Source: Sunxiuqinia sp963677175 (lineage in GTDB: Bacteria > Bacteroidota > Bacteroidia > Bacteroidales > Prolixibacteraceae). From it: 64,000 bases of DNA. A model generated the notes under the pieces. The model was not told the origin of the DNA. It searched no databases and was given only the letters and a program-made list of their open reading frames with translations. Position 1 is the first letter of the stretch. Each line of letters begins with the position of its first letter. The stretch is from assembly GCA_963677175.2 (NCBI GenBank), contig CAXXES010000001.1, forward strand, positions 1 through 64,000, written 5' to 3'. Positions 56,023-64,000 of the stretch are shown here, piece by piece. Made by a program: the position numbers and the translations under genes.

Positions 56023-56571
56023 CTACTCCTTTTCAACTTGCATAAAGCTAAGTTCCAAGGGTGTTTTACGTCCAAAAATTTTGACCATCACTTTCAACTT
56101 TTTCTTCTCTTCATTGATTTCTTCAATGATTCCGTTGAATCCGTTAAAAGGACCGTCAGTAACTTTCACAGTTTCTCCAATAACATAAGGAATATTCATC
56201 TCCTCGGCGTTTTCGGCCATTTCGTCAACCCGACCAAGGATCCGGTTAACTTCCGATTGCCGCATTGGCACAGGATCTCCTCCTTTGGTGTCACCTAAGA
56301 ATCCAATCACGTTGGTAATATTTTTCAACATGTGGGGAATCTCACCGACCAGAGCAGCCTCTATCAATAGATAGCCAGGAAAGAAGTTACGCTCTTTGCT
56401 CACTTTTTTCCCGTTACGGATTTGGTATACCTTTTCTGTTGGTATCAAAACCTGTGAAACATACTCTTGAAGCCCTGCATTAGCAATCTCGCTTTCGATA
56501 TATTCCTTTACCTTCTTTTCTTTCCCTCCGACGGTTCTAAGAACATACCATTTTTTTACAATTTCGCTCAT
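56023..56571 (-). CDS. nusG: Transcription termination/antitermination protein NusG
   Basis: About 182 residues from the ATG at 56571 (MSEIVKKWYVLRTVGGKE); an upstream TTG four codons earlier is less likely. The NGN domain (KKWYVLRTVGGKEKKVKEYI ... FFPGYLLIEA) and the C-terminal KOW domain (VTDGPFNGFNGIIEEI) are both present. It links RNA polymerase to Rho or to the ribosome. Confidence 0.96.
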   Translation of the reverse strand: MSEIVKKWYVLRTVGGKEKKVKEYIESEIANAGLQEYVSQVLIPTEKVYQIRNGKKVSKERNFFPGYLLIEAALVGEIPHMLKNITNVIGFLGDTKGGDPVPMRQSEVNRILGRVDEMAENAEEMNIPYVIGETVKVTDGPFNGFNGIIEEINEEKKKLKVMVKIFGRKTPLELSFMQVEKE

Positions 56572-56588
56572 GTCGATCTCCAATCGTA

Positions 56589-56780
56589 TTAATAAAATAA
56601 ACTGTACACAAAGTTCATAATGTTCTCAAACGAGATATCCATTACGAATACAACAAGTGCTATTATAAAGGAAGCAACCATTACGACAAATGCACTATTT
56701 TGCAACTCTTTCCAAGTTGGCCAAGAAACTTTATGAACAAGCTCATTATAAGCCTCTTCGATGTAAATTTTAAGTTTCAT
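56589..56780 (-). CDS. secE: Preprotein translocase subunit SecE
   Basis: A 63-residue single-span membrane protein: an amphipathic N-terminal helix (YNELVHKVSWPTWKELQ) with the SecE signature and one transmembrane segment (AFVVMVASFIIALVVFVM). It is placed between tuf and nusG, as usual. The tRNA-Trp gene often found beside it in Bacteroidota is absent here. Confidence 0.95.
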   Translation of the reverse strand: MKLKIYIEEAYNELVHKVSWPTWKELQNSAFVVMVASFIIALVVFVMDISFENIMNFVYSLFY

Positions 56781-56874
56781 TCTTTTCTTTTAGTTTGCGT
56801 TGATCGGATGACAAGAGTCGAACTTATTTTTATTTAACGCATAAAAAACTCCCATCTGAGTTTCATCCGCAAAG

Positions 56875-56902
56875 AGTCCCGGATCCTAAAAGATCCGGGA
56901 CT
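56875..56902 (-). terminator. Hairpin downstream of tuf
   Basis: AGTCCCGGATC (56875-56885) pairs perfectly with GATCCGGGACT (56892-56902) around six bases, 24 bp after the tuf stop. A strong T run is lacking on the minus strand, so it may terminate partially or mark a processing point before secE. Confidence 0.7.
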
Positions 56903-56925
56903 TCTATTGGTTATTTTATCTTGTA

Positions 56926-58113
56926 TTACTCAAGAATTTCAGTTACCTGACCAGCACCTACTGTACGTCCACCCTCGCGGATAGCGAAACGAAGACCAGT
57001 GTTCAATGCTACCGGGTAAATCAAGTTAACAGTAATGGTTACGTTATCACCTGGCATTACCATTTCACGTCCTTCTTCCAAAGTAATTTCACCTGTTACG
57101 TCAAGCGTACGCAAGTAGAATTGAGGACGGTATTTGTTGTGGAATGGTGTGTGACGACCACCTTCTTCTTTTTTCAATACATAAACCTCAGCTTTGAATT
57201 TTGTATGAGGAGTGATTGAACCTGGCTTAGCCAAGATTTGTCCACGCTTGATTTCTTTTTTGTCAACACCACGAAGCAACAAACCTACGTTGTCACCAGC
57301 CTGGCCGTCATCCAGAATCTTACGGAACATTTCAACACCAGTACAAACTGTTTTGCGACCTTCAGCACCTAAACCAATCAACTGAAGTTCATCTCCTGTG
57401 TGAACAACACCAGTTTCGATACGACCTGTAGCGACAGTACCACGACCTGTGATTGAGAATACATCTTCAACCGGCATCAGGAATGGTTTGTCGATATCAC
57501 GTGGAGGCAGCGGAATCCAAGTGTCACAAGCTTCCATCAATTCAAGAACTTTTTCTTCCCATTCTGGCTCACCATTCAGTGCACCAAGGGCTGAACCTTG
57601 AATTACAGGAGCATTGTCACCGTCGAATTCATAGAAATCAAGTAATTCGCGAATTTCCATTTCGACCAATTCCAACAATTCCGGGTCTTCAACCATGTCA
57701 ACTTTATTCATGAAAACAACCAGTCTTGGTACGTTTACCTGACGAGCCAACAGGATGTGTTCACGCGTTTGTGGCATCGGACCATCTGTCGCAGCCACTA
57801 CAATAATAGCTCCGTCCATCTGGGCAGCACCAGTTACCATATTCTTAACGTAGTCAGCGTGTCCCGGACAGTCAACATGTGCATAATGACGTGTTGCAGT
57901 TTCATACTCAACGTGAGCAGTATTAATAGTAATACCACGCTCTTTTTCTTCTGGTGCACTGTCAATTGAATCAAATGATTTAATTTCACAGAAACCTTTT
58001 TTTGCTAATACAGTAGTAATAGCAGCTGTTAGGGTTGTTTTACCATGGTCAACGTGGCCGATAGTACCAATGTTCACATGGTCTTTATCCCTATTAAAAT
58101 GTGCTTTAGCCAT
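56926..58113 (-). CDS. tuf: Elongation factor Tu
   Basis: A 395-residue GTPase delivering aminoacyl-tRNA to the ribosome. G motifs GHVDHGKTT (G1), DCPGHADY (G3) and FMNKVDMV (G4) are intact, as are domains 2 and 3 (GRGTVATGRIETGVV; FRFAIREGGRTVGAGQV-like end). It is preceded by a cluster of four tRNA genes from which it may be cotranscribed. Confidence 0.98.
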   Translation of the reverse strand: MAKAHFNRDKDHVNIGTIGHVDHGKTTLTAAITTVLAKKGFCEIKSFDSIDSAPEEKERGITINTAHVEYETATRHYAHVDCPGHADYVKNMVTGAAQMDGAIIVVAATDGPMPQTREHILLARQVNVPRLVVFMNKVDMVEDPELLELVEMEIRELLDFYEFDGDNAPVIQGSALGALNGEPEWEEKVLELMEACDTWIPLPPRDIDKPFLMPVEDVFSITGRGTVATGRIETGVVHTGDELQLIGLGAEGRKTVCTGVEMFRKILDDGQAGDNVGLLLRGVDKKEIKRGQILAKPGSITPHTKFKAEVYVLKKEEGGRHTPFHNKYRPQFYLRTLDVTGEITLEEGREMVMPGDNVTITVNLIYPVALNTGLRFAIREGGRTVGAGQVTEILE

Positions 58114-58153
58114 AACTCGTAATTATTAATTATCTTATATTTATTTATCATTG

Positions 58154-58225
<72 letters not shown>

Positions 58226-58253
58226 AACGAATATCTTCGTTGTTAAAAATATG

Positions 58254-58326
58254 AGCGGGAGACGAGATTCAAACTCGCGACCCTTAGCTTGGAAGGCTAA
58301 TGCTCTATCAACTGAGCTACTCCCGC
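58254..58326 (-). tRNA. tRNA-Gly (anticodon TCC)
   Basis: Acceptor GCGGGAG pairs with CTCCCGC. The anticodon arm TTAGC-CTTCCAA-GCTAA has anticodon TCC. The D arm contains AGCTCAGTTGATAGAGC. It is the third member of the cluster. Confidence 0.95.
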
Positions 58327-58398
58327 ATTTTAGTTGCCAGTTGTCAGTTTCGAGTTGATCAACCTGAAACTTTAAACTTGGAACTTTCAACTGTGTAG

Positions 58399-58481
58399 TG
58401 GGGAGAGCAGGATTCGAACCTACGAAGTCATAAGACAGCAGATTTACAGTCTGCCCCAGTTGGCCGCTTTGGTATCTCCCC
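58399..58481 (-). tRNA. tRNA-Tyr (anticodon GTA)
   Basis: A class II tRNA of 83 nt with acceptor GGGGAGA/TCTCCCC, anticodon loop CTGTAAA carrying GTA, and a long variable arm, as expected for tRNA-Tyr in bacteria. Confidence 0.95.
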
Positions 58482-58581
58482 AAAATCAATATTTCAAATA
58501 ACACAACTCCTTATAAAATCCAAACGTCAATCTTCGATGATTTGGGATTTGATATTTTATCATCTTGGATTTTCTTATTTG

Positions 58582-58655
58582 AGCCGAATCTCAGATTCGA
58601 ACTGAGGACCCCGAGATTACAAATCACGTGCTCTGACCAACTGAGCTAATTCGGC
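58582..58655 (-). tRNA. tRNA-Thr (anticodon TGT)
   Basis: Acceptor GCCGAAT pairs with ATTCGGC. The anticodon arm is CGTGA-TTTGTAA-TCTCG, with anticodon TGT and one T-T mismatch in the middle of the stem. The T arm CTCAG-TTCGAAT-CTGAG is perfect. It is the first gene of the tRNA cluster. Confidence 0.93.
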
Positions 58656-58826
58656 AACATTAACTCTCCTTTTCTCCAAGTCAAAACCCCGGCAAACGAT
58701 CTGTTCGTATGTTTACTGAGGTTTCTCACGTAGTAAGCTCTAACTAATCAGAGACTTGTCCAAAAAGGGTTTGCAAATGTATAAATATTTTTAATCAATT
58801 CACAAGAATTAAAGCTTTTTTTGAAA

Positions 58827-59129
58827 TTATTTTTCCTTCAGTTTTTCCTTGAATTTTGCAAGCTGCCGACGGATTGCATCAATGGCTAAATCAATAGCTT
58901 CTTCAAAGGTATCAGCTTCTTTTTTGGCGAACAAATATCCATTTGCAGGGATGGAAAGTTTGATCTCTGCAACCTTATTTTCTGCAGCCTCTGGTTTTAA
59001 AACTTTTAGGATTAATTCGACGGATATTATACCTTCAAAAAAGGTATCCAGTTTATTTAGTTTTTTATTGGCAAAATCTACCAATTTTTGATCTGGTGTA
59101 AAATGAACTGCATTCAAATTAATGTTCAT
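58827..59129 (-). CDS. hpf: Ribosome hibernation-promoting factor (short HPF/RaiA family)
   Basis: A 100-residue protein. The family pattern is clear: VHFTPDQKLVDFANKKLNKL, then VAEIKLSIPANGYLFAKKEA and DTFEEAIDLAIDAIRRQLAKFKEK. It binds the 30S subunit and helps to silence ribosomes in stationary phase. The gene follows the recombinase by 20 bp and lies in the rpsU transcription unit. Confidence 0.92.
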   Translation of the reverse strand: MNINLNAVHFTPDQKLVDFANKKLNKLDTFFEGIISVELILKVLKPEAAENKVAEIKLSIPANGYLFAKKEADTFEEAIDLAIDAIRRQLAKFKEKLKEK

Positions 59130-59149
59130 AATTTTTCCTCCTCTAAAAT

Positions 59150-60034
59150 TTAGGCTCTTGGATGAGCTTGTTTATATATGCTTTGAAGTTTATCCGTAGT
59201 TGTATGGGTATAGATTTGCGTAGCAGCAAGATTACTATGGCCCAACAACTCTTTAACGGCATTTAAATCGGCCCCCCGATTTAACAAGTGCGTTGCAAAA
59301 CTATGACGCAGCACGTGAGGGCTCTTTTTCTCCAGTGTTGTTACCAGTGCAAGATACTTTTTCACCACACGATAAACCAACTTTTCATAGACCTTTTTAC
59401 CTTTTGACGTCAAAAAAAAGTGAGAAGCATCATCTCCAAATGTTGCATTTCGCATCAAGACATATTCCTCAAACAAAGTATTCAAACTGCGAGGATAAGG
59501 AACAATCCGCTCTTTGTTGTTCTTTCCAAGAACTTTAATCAGATGCTCGCTCAGATAAATTTGCTTTTGCTGCAAATTCAGCAATTCTGAAAGCCGAATT
59601 CCGGTACCATAGAATAAACTTAAAATCAATTTATCCCGAATCCCTTCAAAGTCGGACTGAAAATAACCATCATCCAACAGGTGATGCAAGCTGTTTTCAT
59701 CGACAAAAACTGGAAGTCTTTTGGGTAATTTGGGTGTAATCACGCCTTCTACCGGGCTTACATTTATCAATTCCTGCCGAAGCAAATACTTAAAAAACGA
59801 TTTAAGTGCCGTAATTTTACGGGTAACCGATTTTGCGGCTATTCCTTGCCCCATTAATTCAACCACCCAATTACGGATCAATTTCGTATCTACAGTCAAA
59901 ACATTAAAATCCCCGACCGTTTTGAAAACAAACTCTTCAAACTGATCGAGGTCTTTCCTGTAAGCGACAATGGTATTCTCAGAACACCTCTTCTCGAATT
60001 TCAAATATTTCAGAAATGATTCCCGGTAGGCCAT
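59150..60034 (-). CDS. XerC/XerD-like tyrosine recombinase
   Basis: A 294-residue recombinase of Xer length. It has the core-binding domain (SENTIVAYRKDLDQFEEFV) and the catalytic domain with Arg in YGTGIRLSELLNL, Lys in VLGKNNKERIVPYP, HVLRHSFATHLLNRG, GHSNLAATQ and Tyr in IYTHTTTDKL. Its place between rpsU and hpf is conserved in Bacteroidota, marking it as the chromosomal dimer-resolution type and not an element integrase. Whether it is XerC or XerD cannot be decided from sequence alone. Confidence 0.88.
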   Translation of the reverse strand: MAYRESFLKYLKFEKRCSENTIVAYRKDLDQFEEFVFKTVGDFNVLTVDTKLIRNWVVELMGQGIAAKSVTRKITALKSFFKYLLRQELINVSPVEGVITPKLPKRLPVFVDENSLHHLLDDGYFQSDFEGIRDKLILSLFYGTGIRLSELLNLQQKQIYLSEHLIKVLGKNNKERIVPYPRSLNTLFEEYVLMRNATFGDDASHFFLTSKGKKVYEKLVYRVVKKYLALVTTLEKKSPHVLRHSFATHLLNRGADLNAVKELLGHSNLAATQIYTHTTTDKLQSIYKQAHPRA

Positions 60035-60077
60035 TAAAAACGTGTTTATGATGCAGTCAGGAATCGGCTAAAGTAAT

Positions 60078-60269
60078 TTAGTCTTCTTCGCGCTGCATTT
60101 GTTCAATATAGATAGCCTTTTTAACCTCTGCTCTTCTTTCAACCGAAGGCTTTGTGAAGGCTTGTCTTCCACGTAACTCTTTAATTACGCCAGTTTTTTC
60201 AAACTTTCTTTTAAATCTCTTAAGGGCTCTTTCGATATTTTCGCCTTCTTTAACCGGAATAACGATCAT
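60078..60269 (-). CDS. rpsU: 30S ribosomal protein S21
   Basis: A 63-residue basic protein with the S21 pattern VKEGENIERALKRFKRKFEK and RGRQAFTKPSVERR. It is the first gene of the rpsU-xer-hpf unit and has a strong promoter directly upstream. Confidence 0.96.
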   Translation of the reverse strand: MIVIPVKEGENIERALKRFKRKFEKTGVIKELRGRQAFTKPSVERRAEVKKAIYIEQMQREED

Positions 60270-60305
60270 ATAATTTTATTTTTAAACTGTTTAAATTTCG
60301 AGCCG

Positions 60306-60336
60306 CAAATTTATGAATTCTATGGTATTAATCAAA
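60306..60336 (-). promoter_or_regulatory. rpsU promoter
   Basis: On the minus strand TTTG (60336-60333), 19 bases, then TAAATTTG (60313-60306): a perfect Bacteroidota promoter about 37 bp before the rpsU start codon. The first TTTG is itself part of another TAAATTTG, so a second overlapping start is possible. Confidence 0.75.
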
Positions 60337-60404
60337 TTTATCTTGAGAAAATTGAAATTAAAAATCACAAACCTTCAAAATCATATTAAAAGAAGCAGCA
60401 ATAA

Positions 60405-61316
60405 TCATTTTTTGATCTTCAGGTAGGGCGAAATTCTTTGAAAATCTGCTTCATTCATCAGCTTGTTTAATCGTATGGCTTGAAGGTCGTTTATAAATCC
60501 ATTCGCAGAACGGAAGTCGACAATTGCATTGGCCATATCCCATGAAATGTAGGGGTGTCGGGCCAGTTCGTCGGGCTCTGCAAAATTTATATTGATTTGC
60601 TCTACCTGCCCAACATCCAACATCAGATACGGAAGAATGTTTTCAATAGTTTCCGGTTTCAGTCCGTAAACTTCATGTAATTGCTCCAAGCTGGAAAACC
60701 CACCTAGAAGTTGGCGATATTTCACGATTCGGGAAGAAAACACGTCCCCGATTCCATACAATGCTTTCAGTTCGTCAGCTGTGGCTGTGTTAATTTCAAT
60801 TGGCTGTATAGTCGCTTTAACAGCGACTTCTGATTTTTGTTGCTGAACAGATTCTTCCGGTTCCCTCCGCTTAATTTCGGGTGTGTACGCTCTTTGCTTC
60901 TGTTCCTCAATCTGTAGGTATGGCCTGATGACATCAAAAATTGAATCGTTCATCCCATAGATTTTTCGAAAATCGGCACCCGTATAGAACCGACCACCTT
61001 TGAAACGGTAAGCCAACAGGTTTTTCTTCACATAGAATGGAAGCTGCAAACTATCCAGCCCAAGGCTATCGATGGTGTTGGGATTGAAATAAAAAAGCTC
61101 TCCACGAAGCTGGATTCGTTCATTTTCTTGTTTTTGCTCCAGCATGGCAAGCAACTGCTGAAACTTTTCCTGATCTGCTTTTCCTGGTCTTTCAAAATAA
61201 AAAACCAGTTGATTGGCTATCAAAATCAACAAAATCAATAAAAGCAAAATGATCAAACCAATTCGTTCATTTCTTGTGAATGTAAAGTAATCGCAGATAA
61301 TTTGTCGAAGTTTCAT
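60405..61316 (-). CDS. Helix-hairpin-helix (ComEA-like) membrane protein
   Basis: About 303 residues from the ATG at 61316 (MKLRQIICDYFTFTRNERIG); an ATG 11 codons earlier is possible. An N-terminal transmembrane helix (LIILLLLILLILIANQLVFY) is followed by at least three helix-hairpin-helix units: NPNTIDSLGLDSLQLPFYV, INTATADELKALYGIGDVFS and INFAEPDELARHPYISWDMA. HhH units of this kind bind DNA non-specifically, and ComEA relatives handle DNA outside the membrane. The actual role is not established. Confidence 0.82.
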   Translation of the reverse strand: MKLRQIICDYFTFTRNERIGLIILLLLILLILIANQLVFYFERPGKADQEKFQQLLAMLEQKQENERIQLRGELFYFNPNTIDSLGLDSLQLPFYVKKNLLAYRFKGGRFYTGADFRKIYGMNDSIFDVIRPYLQIEEQKQRAYTPEIKRREPEESVQQQKSEVAVKATIQPIEINTATADELKALYGIGDVFSSRIVKYRQLLGGFSSLEQLHEVYGLKPETIENILPYLMLDVGQVEQININFAEPDELARHPYISWDMANAIVDFRSANGFINDLQAIRLNKLMNEADFQRISPYLKIKK

Positions 61317-61466
61317 CGCTGAGTTATTTTTAAGATGGTTTGAGAACAAACAATCAGAGTTGTTAACAAAATCATTTCAAAAATTACAATAAAAAATCAG
61401 AGAATAAAACTAAATCGGAAAAAAACAACTCAAAAAAGAAAACAAGATAAGGCATCCCCGTTCAGG

Positions 61467-62828
61467 CTAAAGACTGATCAAACCTATTTGATGAAGAAAA
61501 ACCAAGGCAATTGCAATGGGTGCAATAAACTTGACGACTAACATAAACGCTGGAAAATAAACAACTTTTAAAAGTCCTTCATTCGACAATTCAGCTTTGG
61601 CCTTTTGCTTACCCAATACCCAGCCAACAAATACAACGATAAGCAATCCTCCCAAGGGTAAAAATACATTTGCCGCAAGGAAGTCGAGCAAAGCAAACAC
61701 ATTCATACCAAAGATCCCAAGGCCTTTCATTGCTCCCCAGGACAACGTACACATAATTCCAAGAACGGAAACCGAGCCGGTAGCCAGCCATGTGGCTTTT
61801 TTACGACTGAGTTTCAACTCCTCGACAAAATAAGCCACAATCACTTCCAGAACCGAAATGGTGGAGGTTAAAGCGGCAACACCCAAAAGCAGGAAAAACA
61901 ATAAGGAGAAAATATAACCTCCCACCATTTGCTGAAAAATATTCGGTAGAGTGATGTACACAAGACCTTCGCCTGAACCCGGCTCGATACCAAACGCAAA
62001 CACAGCCGGAAATATCGCGATCCCTGCCATAACCGCAATCAAGGTATCAGCAAAAGCAACCGAGAATGAGATACCCCCCAAAGGTTCCTTTTTATTGATG
62101 TAAGAAGAATAAGTAATCAAAGTCCCCATTCCAATACTCAGAGAGAAAAAAGCCTGCCCAAGGGCCTCCAGCGCCGTTTTTGCTGTAATCTTAGAAAAAT
62201 CGGGTTTAAACAAAAAAGCCAATCCGCCACCGGCGCCCTCCAGCGTGACCGATCGAACACACAAAACGATAAGGATCACCAACAAAAAAGGCATCAGTAT
62301 TTTCGTGTATTTTTCAATACCATTTTTTACTCCCGAAATAATAACAAGAGCTGTCAAACCCATAAAGACAAAAAACCAGAGCAGCGGGCGCCAACTGTCG
62401 CTCCTGAATTCGGTAAACATGAGCGAGAGTTCTTCCGACGACTTTCCAGAAAAGCCATTGGCAAAGGATTGGTAAATGTACTCCAATGTCCACCCGGCCA
62501 CAGCAGTATAAAACGACAAGATCATAAAAGCGGCGACCACTCCCATCAAGCCAACCAGGTACCAGGGTTTTCCGGGCGCCAGAACTTTAAAAGCCCCAAA
62601 AGCATTGCGCTGTGAACTTCGTCCGATAACAAACTCGGACAACATAACGGGCAAGCCAATTGCGATAACAAAAGCCAGGTACATGATAAGAAAGGCACCA
62701 CCGCCATTTTCGCCCACGACATAGGGGAACCGCCAAATGTTTCCTAACCCAATGGCAGAACCTGCCGTTGCAGCAATGACGCCAAATTTGCTCCCAAACG
62801 AATCACGGGAAGTTGGTATTACAGACAT
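61467..62828 (-). CDS. Sodium-dependent transporter, NSS/SNF family
   Basis: A 453-residue inner-membrane protein with eleven to twelve hydrophobic helices. The N-terminal SKFGVIAATAGSAIGLGNIWRFPY is the NSS signature that forms the sodium and substrate site. The length and the short C-terminus resemble the bacterial LeuT/MhsT-like group that imports amino acids. The exact substrate is unknown. A monocistronic arrangement is likely. Confidence 0.9.
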   Translation of the reverse strand: MSVIPTSRDSFGSKFGVIAATAGSAIGLGNIWRFPYVVGENGGGAFLIMYLAFVIAIGLPVMLSEFVIGRSSQRNAFGAFKVLAPGKPWYLVGLMGVVAAFMILSFYTAVAGWTLEYIYQSFANGFSGKSSEELSLMFTEFRSDSWRPLLWFFVFMGLTALVIISGVKNGIEKYTKILMPFLLVILIVLCVRSVTLEGAGGGLAFLFKPDFSKITAKTALEALGQAFFSLSIGMGTLITYSSYINKKEPLGGISFSVAFADTLIAVMAGIAIFPAVFAFGIEPGSGEGLVYITLPNIFQQMVGGYIFSLLFFLLLGVAALTSTISVLEVIVAYFVEELKLSRKKATWLATGSVSVLGIMCTLSWGAMKGLGIFGMNVFALLDFLAANVFLPLGGLLIVVFVGWVLGKQKAKAELSNEGLLKVVYFPAFMLVVKFIAPIAIALVFLHQIGLISL

Positions 62829-62952
62829 AGACTCTAACTTTTAAATCAACACAAATTGCTGCATTTAGCTTTCAATTCTTCTTGTAAGACGGCAAAAATG
62901 CAAAATATTTTGATTTCTTTCAACAAAACGCCAATTATAGGAGCAAAAACGC

Positions 62953-62981
62953 CAAAAAAAAGCCCTCCAAAATTGAAGGGC
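62953..62981 (-). terminator. fba terminator
   Basis: On the minus strand GCCCTTC pairs with GGAGGGC (one T-G pair) around six bases and is followed by a run of eight T (62954-62961). It lies about 30 bp after the fba stop codon. Confidence 0.8.
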
Positions 62982-63010
62982 CTTAAATTATAATCTGTAT
63001 AATTTGCTAA

Positions 63011-64000
63011 TTAATTTCTTCCGATGCAGTTCAAATCTTCAAACGCAACTTTCAAGCGGGCAATCTCTGCTTCTTCAGCGGCACGCAACCAAACGCGTGG
63101 GTCGTAGTATTTTTTATTTGGCTTGTCTTCGCCATCAGGATTACCAATTTGGCCTTGCAGGTAATCGTGGTTTTTAGCTTCGAATGCACGAACACCTTCC
63201 CAGTAAGCCCATTGGGTATCCGTATCGATGTTCATTTTGATAACACCATAAGAAATGGCTTCGCGAATTTCTTCAAGTGTAGAACCTGAACCACCATGGA
63301 ATACAAAGTCTACCGGTTTTGAGTCAGCGGTTTTGTATTTCTCAGCGATGAATTTTTGAGAGGCATCCAGAATTTTTGGAGTCAACTTAACATTACCTGG
63401 CTTGTAAACACCGTGGACATTACCAAATGAAGCAGCAATAGTAAAGTTCGGGCTAATTTTGCTCAGTTCTTCGTAAGCATAAGCCACTTCTTCCGGTTGT
63501 GTGTAAAGCAATGAATTGTCAACATCTGAATTATCAACGCCATCTTCTTCGCCACCGGTTACACCTAACTCAATTTCGAGGGTCATACCAATTTTACTCA
63601 TTCGAGCCAGGTATTCTTTGCAGATCGCGATGTTTTCTTGCAATGGTTCTTCTGAAAGATCCAACATGTGTGAAGAGAACAATGGTTTTCCAGTTTCGGC
63701 AAAATGCTTTTCACCAGCGTCTAATAAACCGTCAATCCAAGGCAATAATTTTTTGGCGGCATGGTCGGTATGCAGAATTACGCGAACACCATAAAGTTCG
63801 GACAGATGATGAATGGTTTTTGCTCCGGCAACAGCACCAGCAATCGGGGCCAGTTGTCCGTCCATTTTCAATCCTTTACCTGCAAAATATTGTGCCCCGC
63901 CATTCGAAAACTGAATAATTACAGGAGAATCAACCACTTTTGCGGCCTCCATTACGGCATTAACTGTACTTGAGGTAGTAACATTAACCGCTGGCATTGC
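63011..64000 (-). CDS. fba: Class II fructose-bisphosphate aldolase, 5' end outside window
   Basis: The C-terminal 330 residues of a zinc-dependent aldolase that splits fructose 1,6-bisphosphate in glycolysis. Visible are the N-terminal PAVNVTTSSTVNAVMEAA, the zinc site HTDHAAKK, ELGVTGGEEDGVD and the phosphate-binding HGGSGSTLEEIREA. The frame is open to the window edge, and the family has about 25 more residues before AMPAVNV, so the ATG at 63997 is internal. Confidence 0.93.
   Translation of the reverse strand, partial: AMPAVNVTTSSTVNAVMEAAKVVDSPVIIQFSNGGAQYFAGKGLKMDGQLAPIAGAVAGAKTIHHLSELYGVRVILHTDHAAKKLLPWIDGLLDAGEKHFAETGKPLFSSHMLDLSEEPLQENIAICKEYLARMSKIGMTLEIELGVTGGEEDGVDNSDVDNSLLYTQPEEVAYAYEELSKISPNFTIAASFGNVHGVYKPGNVKLTPKILDASQKFIAEKYKTADSKPVDFVFHGGSGSTLEEIREAISYGVIKMNIDTDTQWAYWEGVRAFEAKNHDYLQGQIGNPDGEDKPNKKYYDPRVWLRAAEEAEIARLKVAFEDLNCIGRN

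Noticed and set aside
56781..56925. Expected tRNA-Trp between tuf and secE
   Set aside because: A piece resembling a tRNA T arm (GAGTCGAAC) is present, but no cloverleaf can be formed; only the hairpin at 56875-56902 is supported.

Overview
The window looks like chromosomal DNA of a member of the Bacteroidota, most likely Bacteroidales/Marinilabiliales (a Prolixibacteraceae-like organism). The evidence is protein-family content (BlaI/BlaR-TonB pair, DUF6443-type RHS proteins, DUF3467 next to rpoC, LytTR-type regulator), the absence of Shine-Dalgarno leaders, and promoters of the Bacteroidota type TTTG-N19-TAnnTTTG that can be read directly upstream of several genes. The genus is inference.

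The window has two halves of different character. From 45.3 kb to the right end is a conserved, intact housekeeping block, all on the minus strand: fba (cut by the window edge), a sodium:solute symporter, a helix-hairpin-helix protein, rpsU, a Xer-type recombinase, hpf, tRNAs Thr-Tyr-Gly-Thr, tuf, secE, nusG, rplK, rplA, rplJ, rplL, rpoB, rpoC and a DUF3467 gene, closed by a bidirectional terminator at 45261-45294.

From 1 to 45 kb the DNA is accessory and worn. It holds seven mobile-element units or remnants: ISAs1, IS701, IS630, IS66, IS4 and two IS91-like elements that also carry a tyrosine recombinase. Between them lie an omega-amidase-type hydrolase, a BlaI/BlaR1-TonB module with two pairs of operator-like palindromes, a TPR protein, a five-gene minus-strand sugar operon (MFS symporter, GH2-like lipoprotein, DUF5107-TPR protein, second GH2-like lipoprotein, GH35 beta-galactosidase), hrpB with an in-frame amber codon followed by a DUF2293 gene, a frameshifted AraC regulator, a secreted RHS/polymorphic-toxin pair, a GNAT acetyltransferase, and an HxlR regulator divergent from a PLP decarboxylase.

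Three themes deserve attention. First, many reading frames on the left side are broken by a single event: three in-frame TAG codons and several one-base homopolymer differences. One of these fuses an RHS toxin to what looks like its own lipoprotein immunity gene. Second, the two IS91-like elements share a common architecture (about 2.4 kb, GTTGAACTAA-type inverted ends, hairpin just inside the left tip, recombinase overlapping the HUH transposase). Third, regulatory DNA is unusually legible: paired 16-bp BlaI-type palindromes 20 bp apart, HxlR-type palindromes inside a promoter spacer, and a strictly 21-bp-periodic repeat upstream of an XRE gene.
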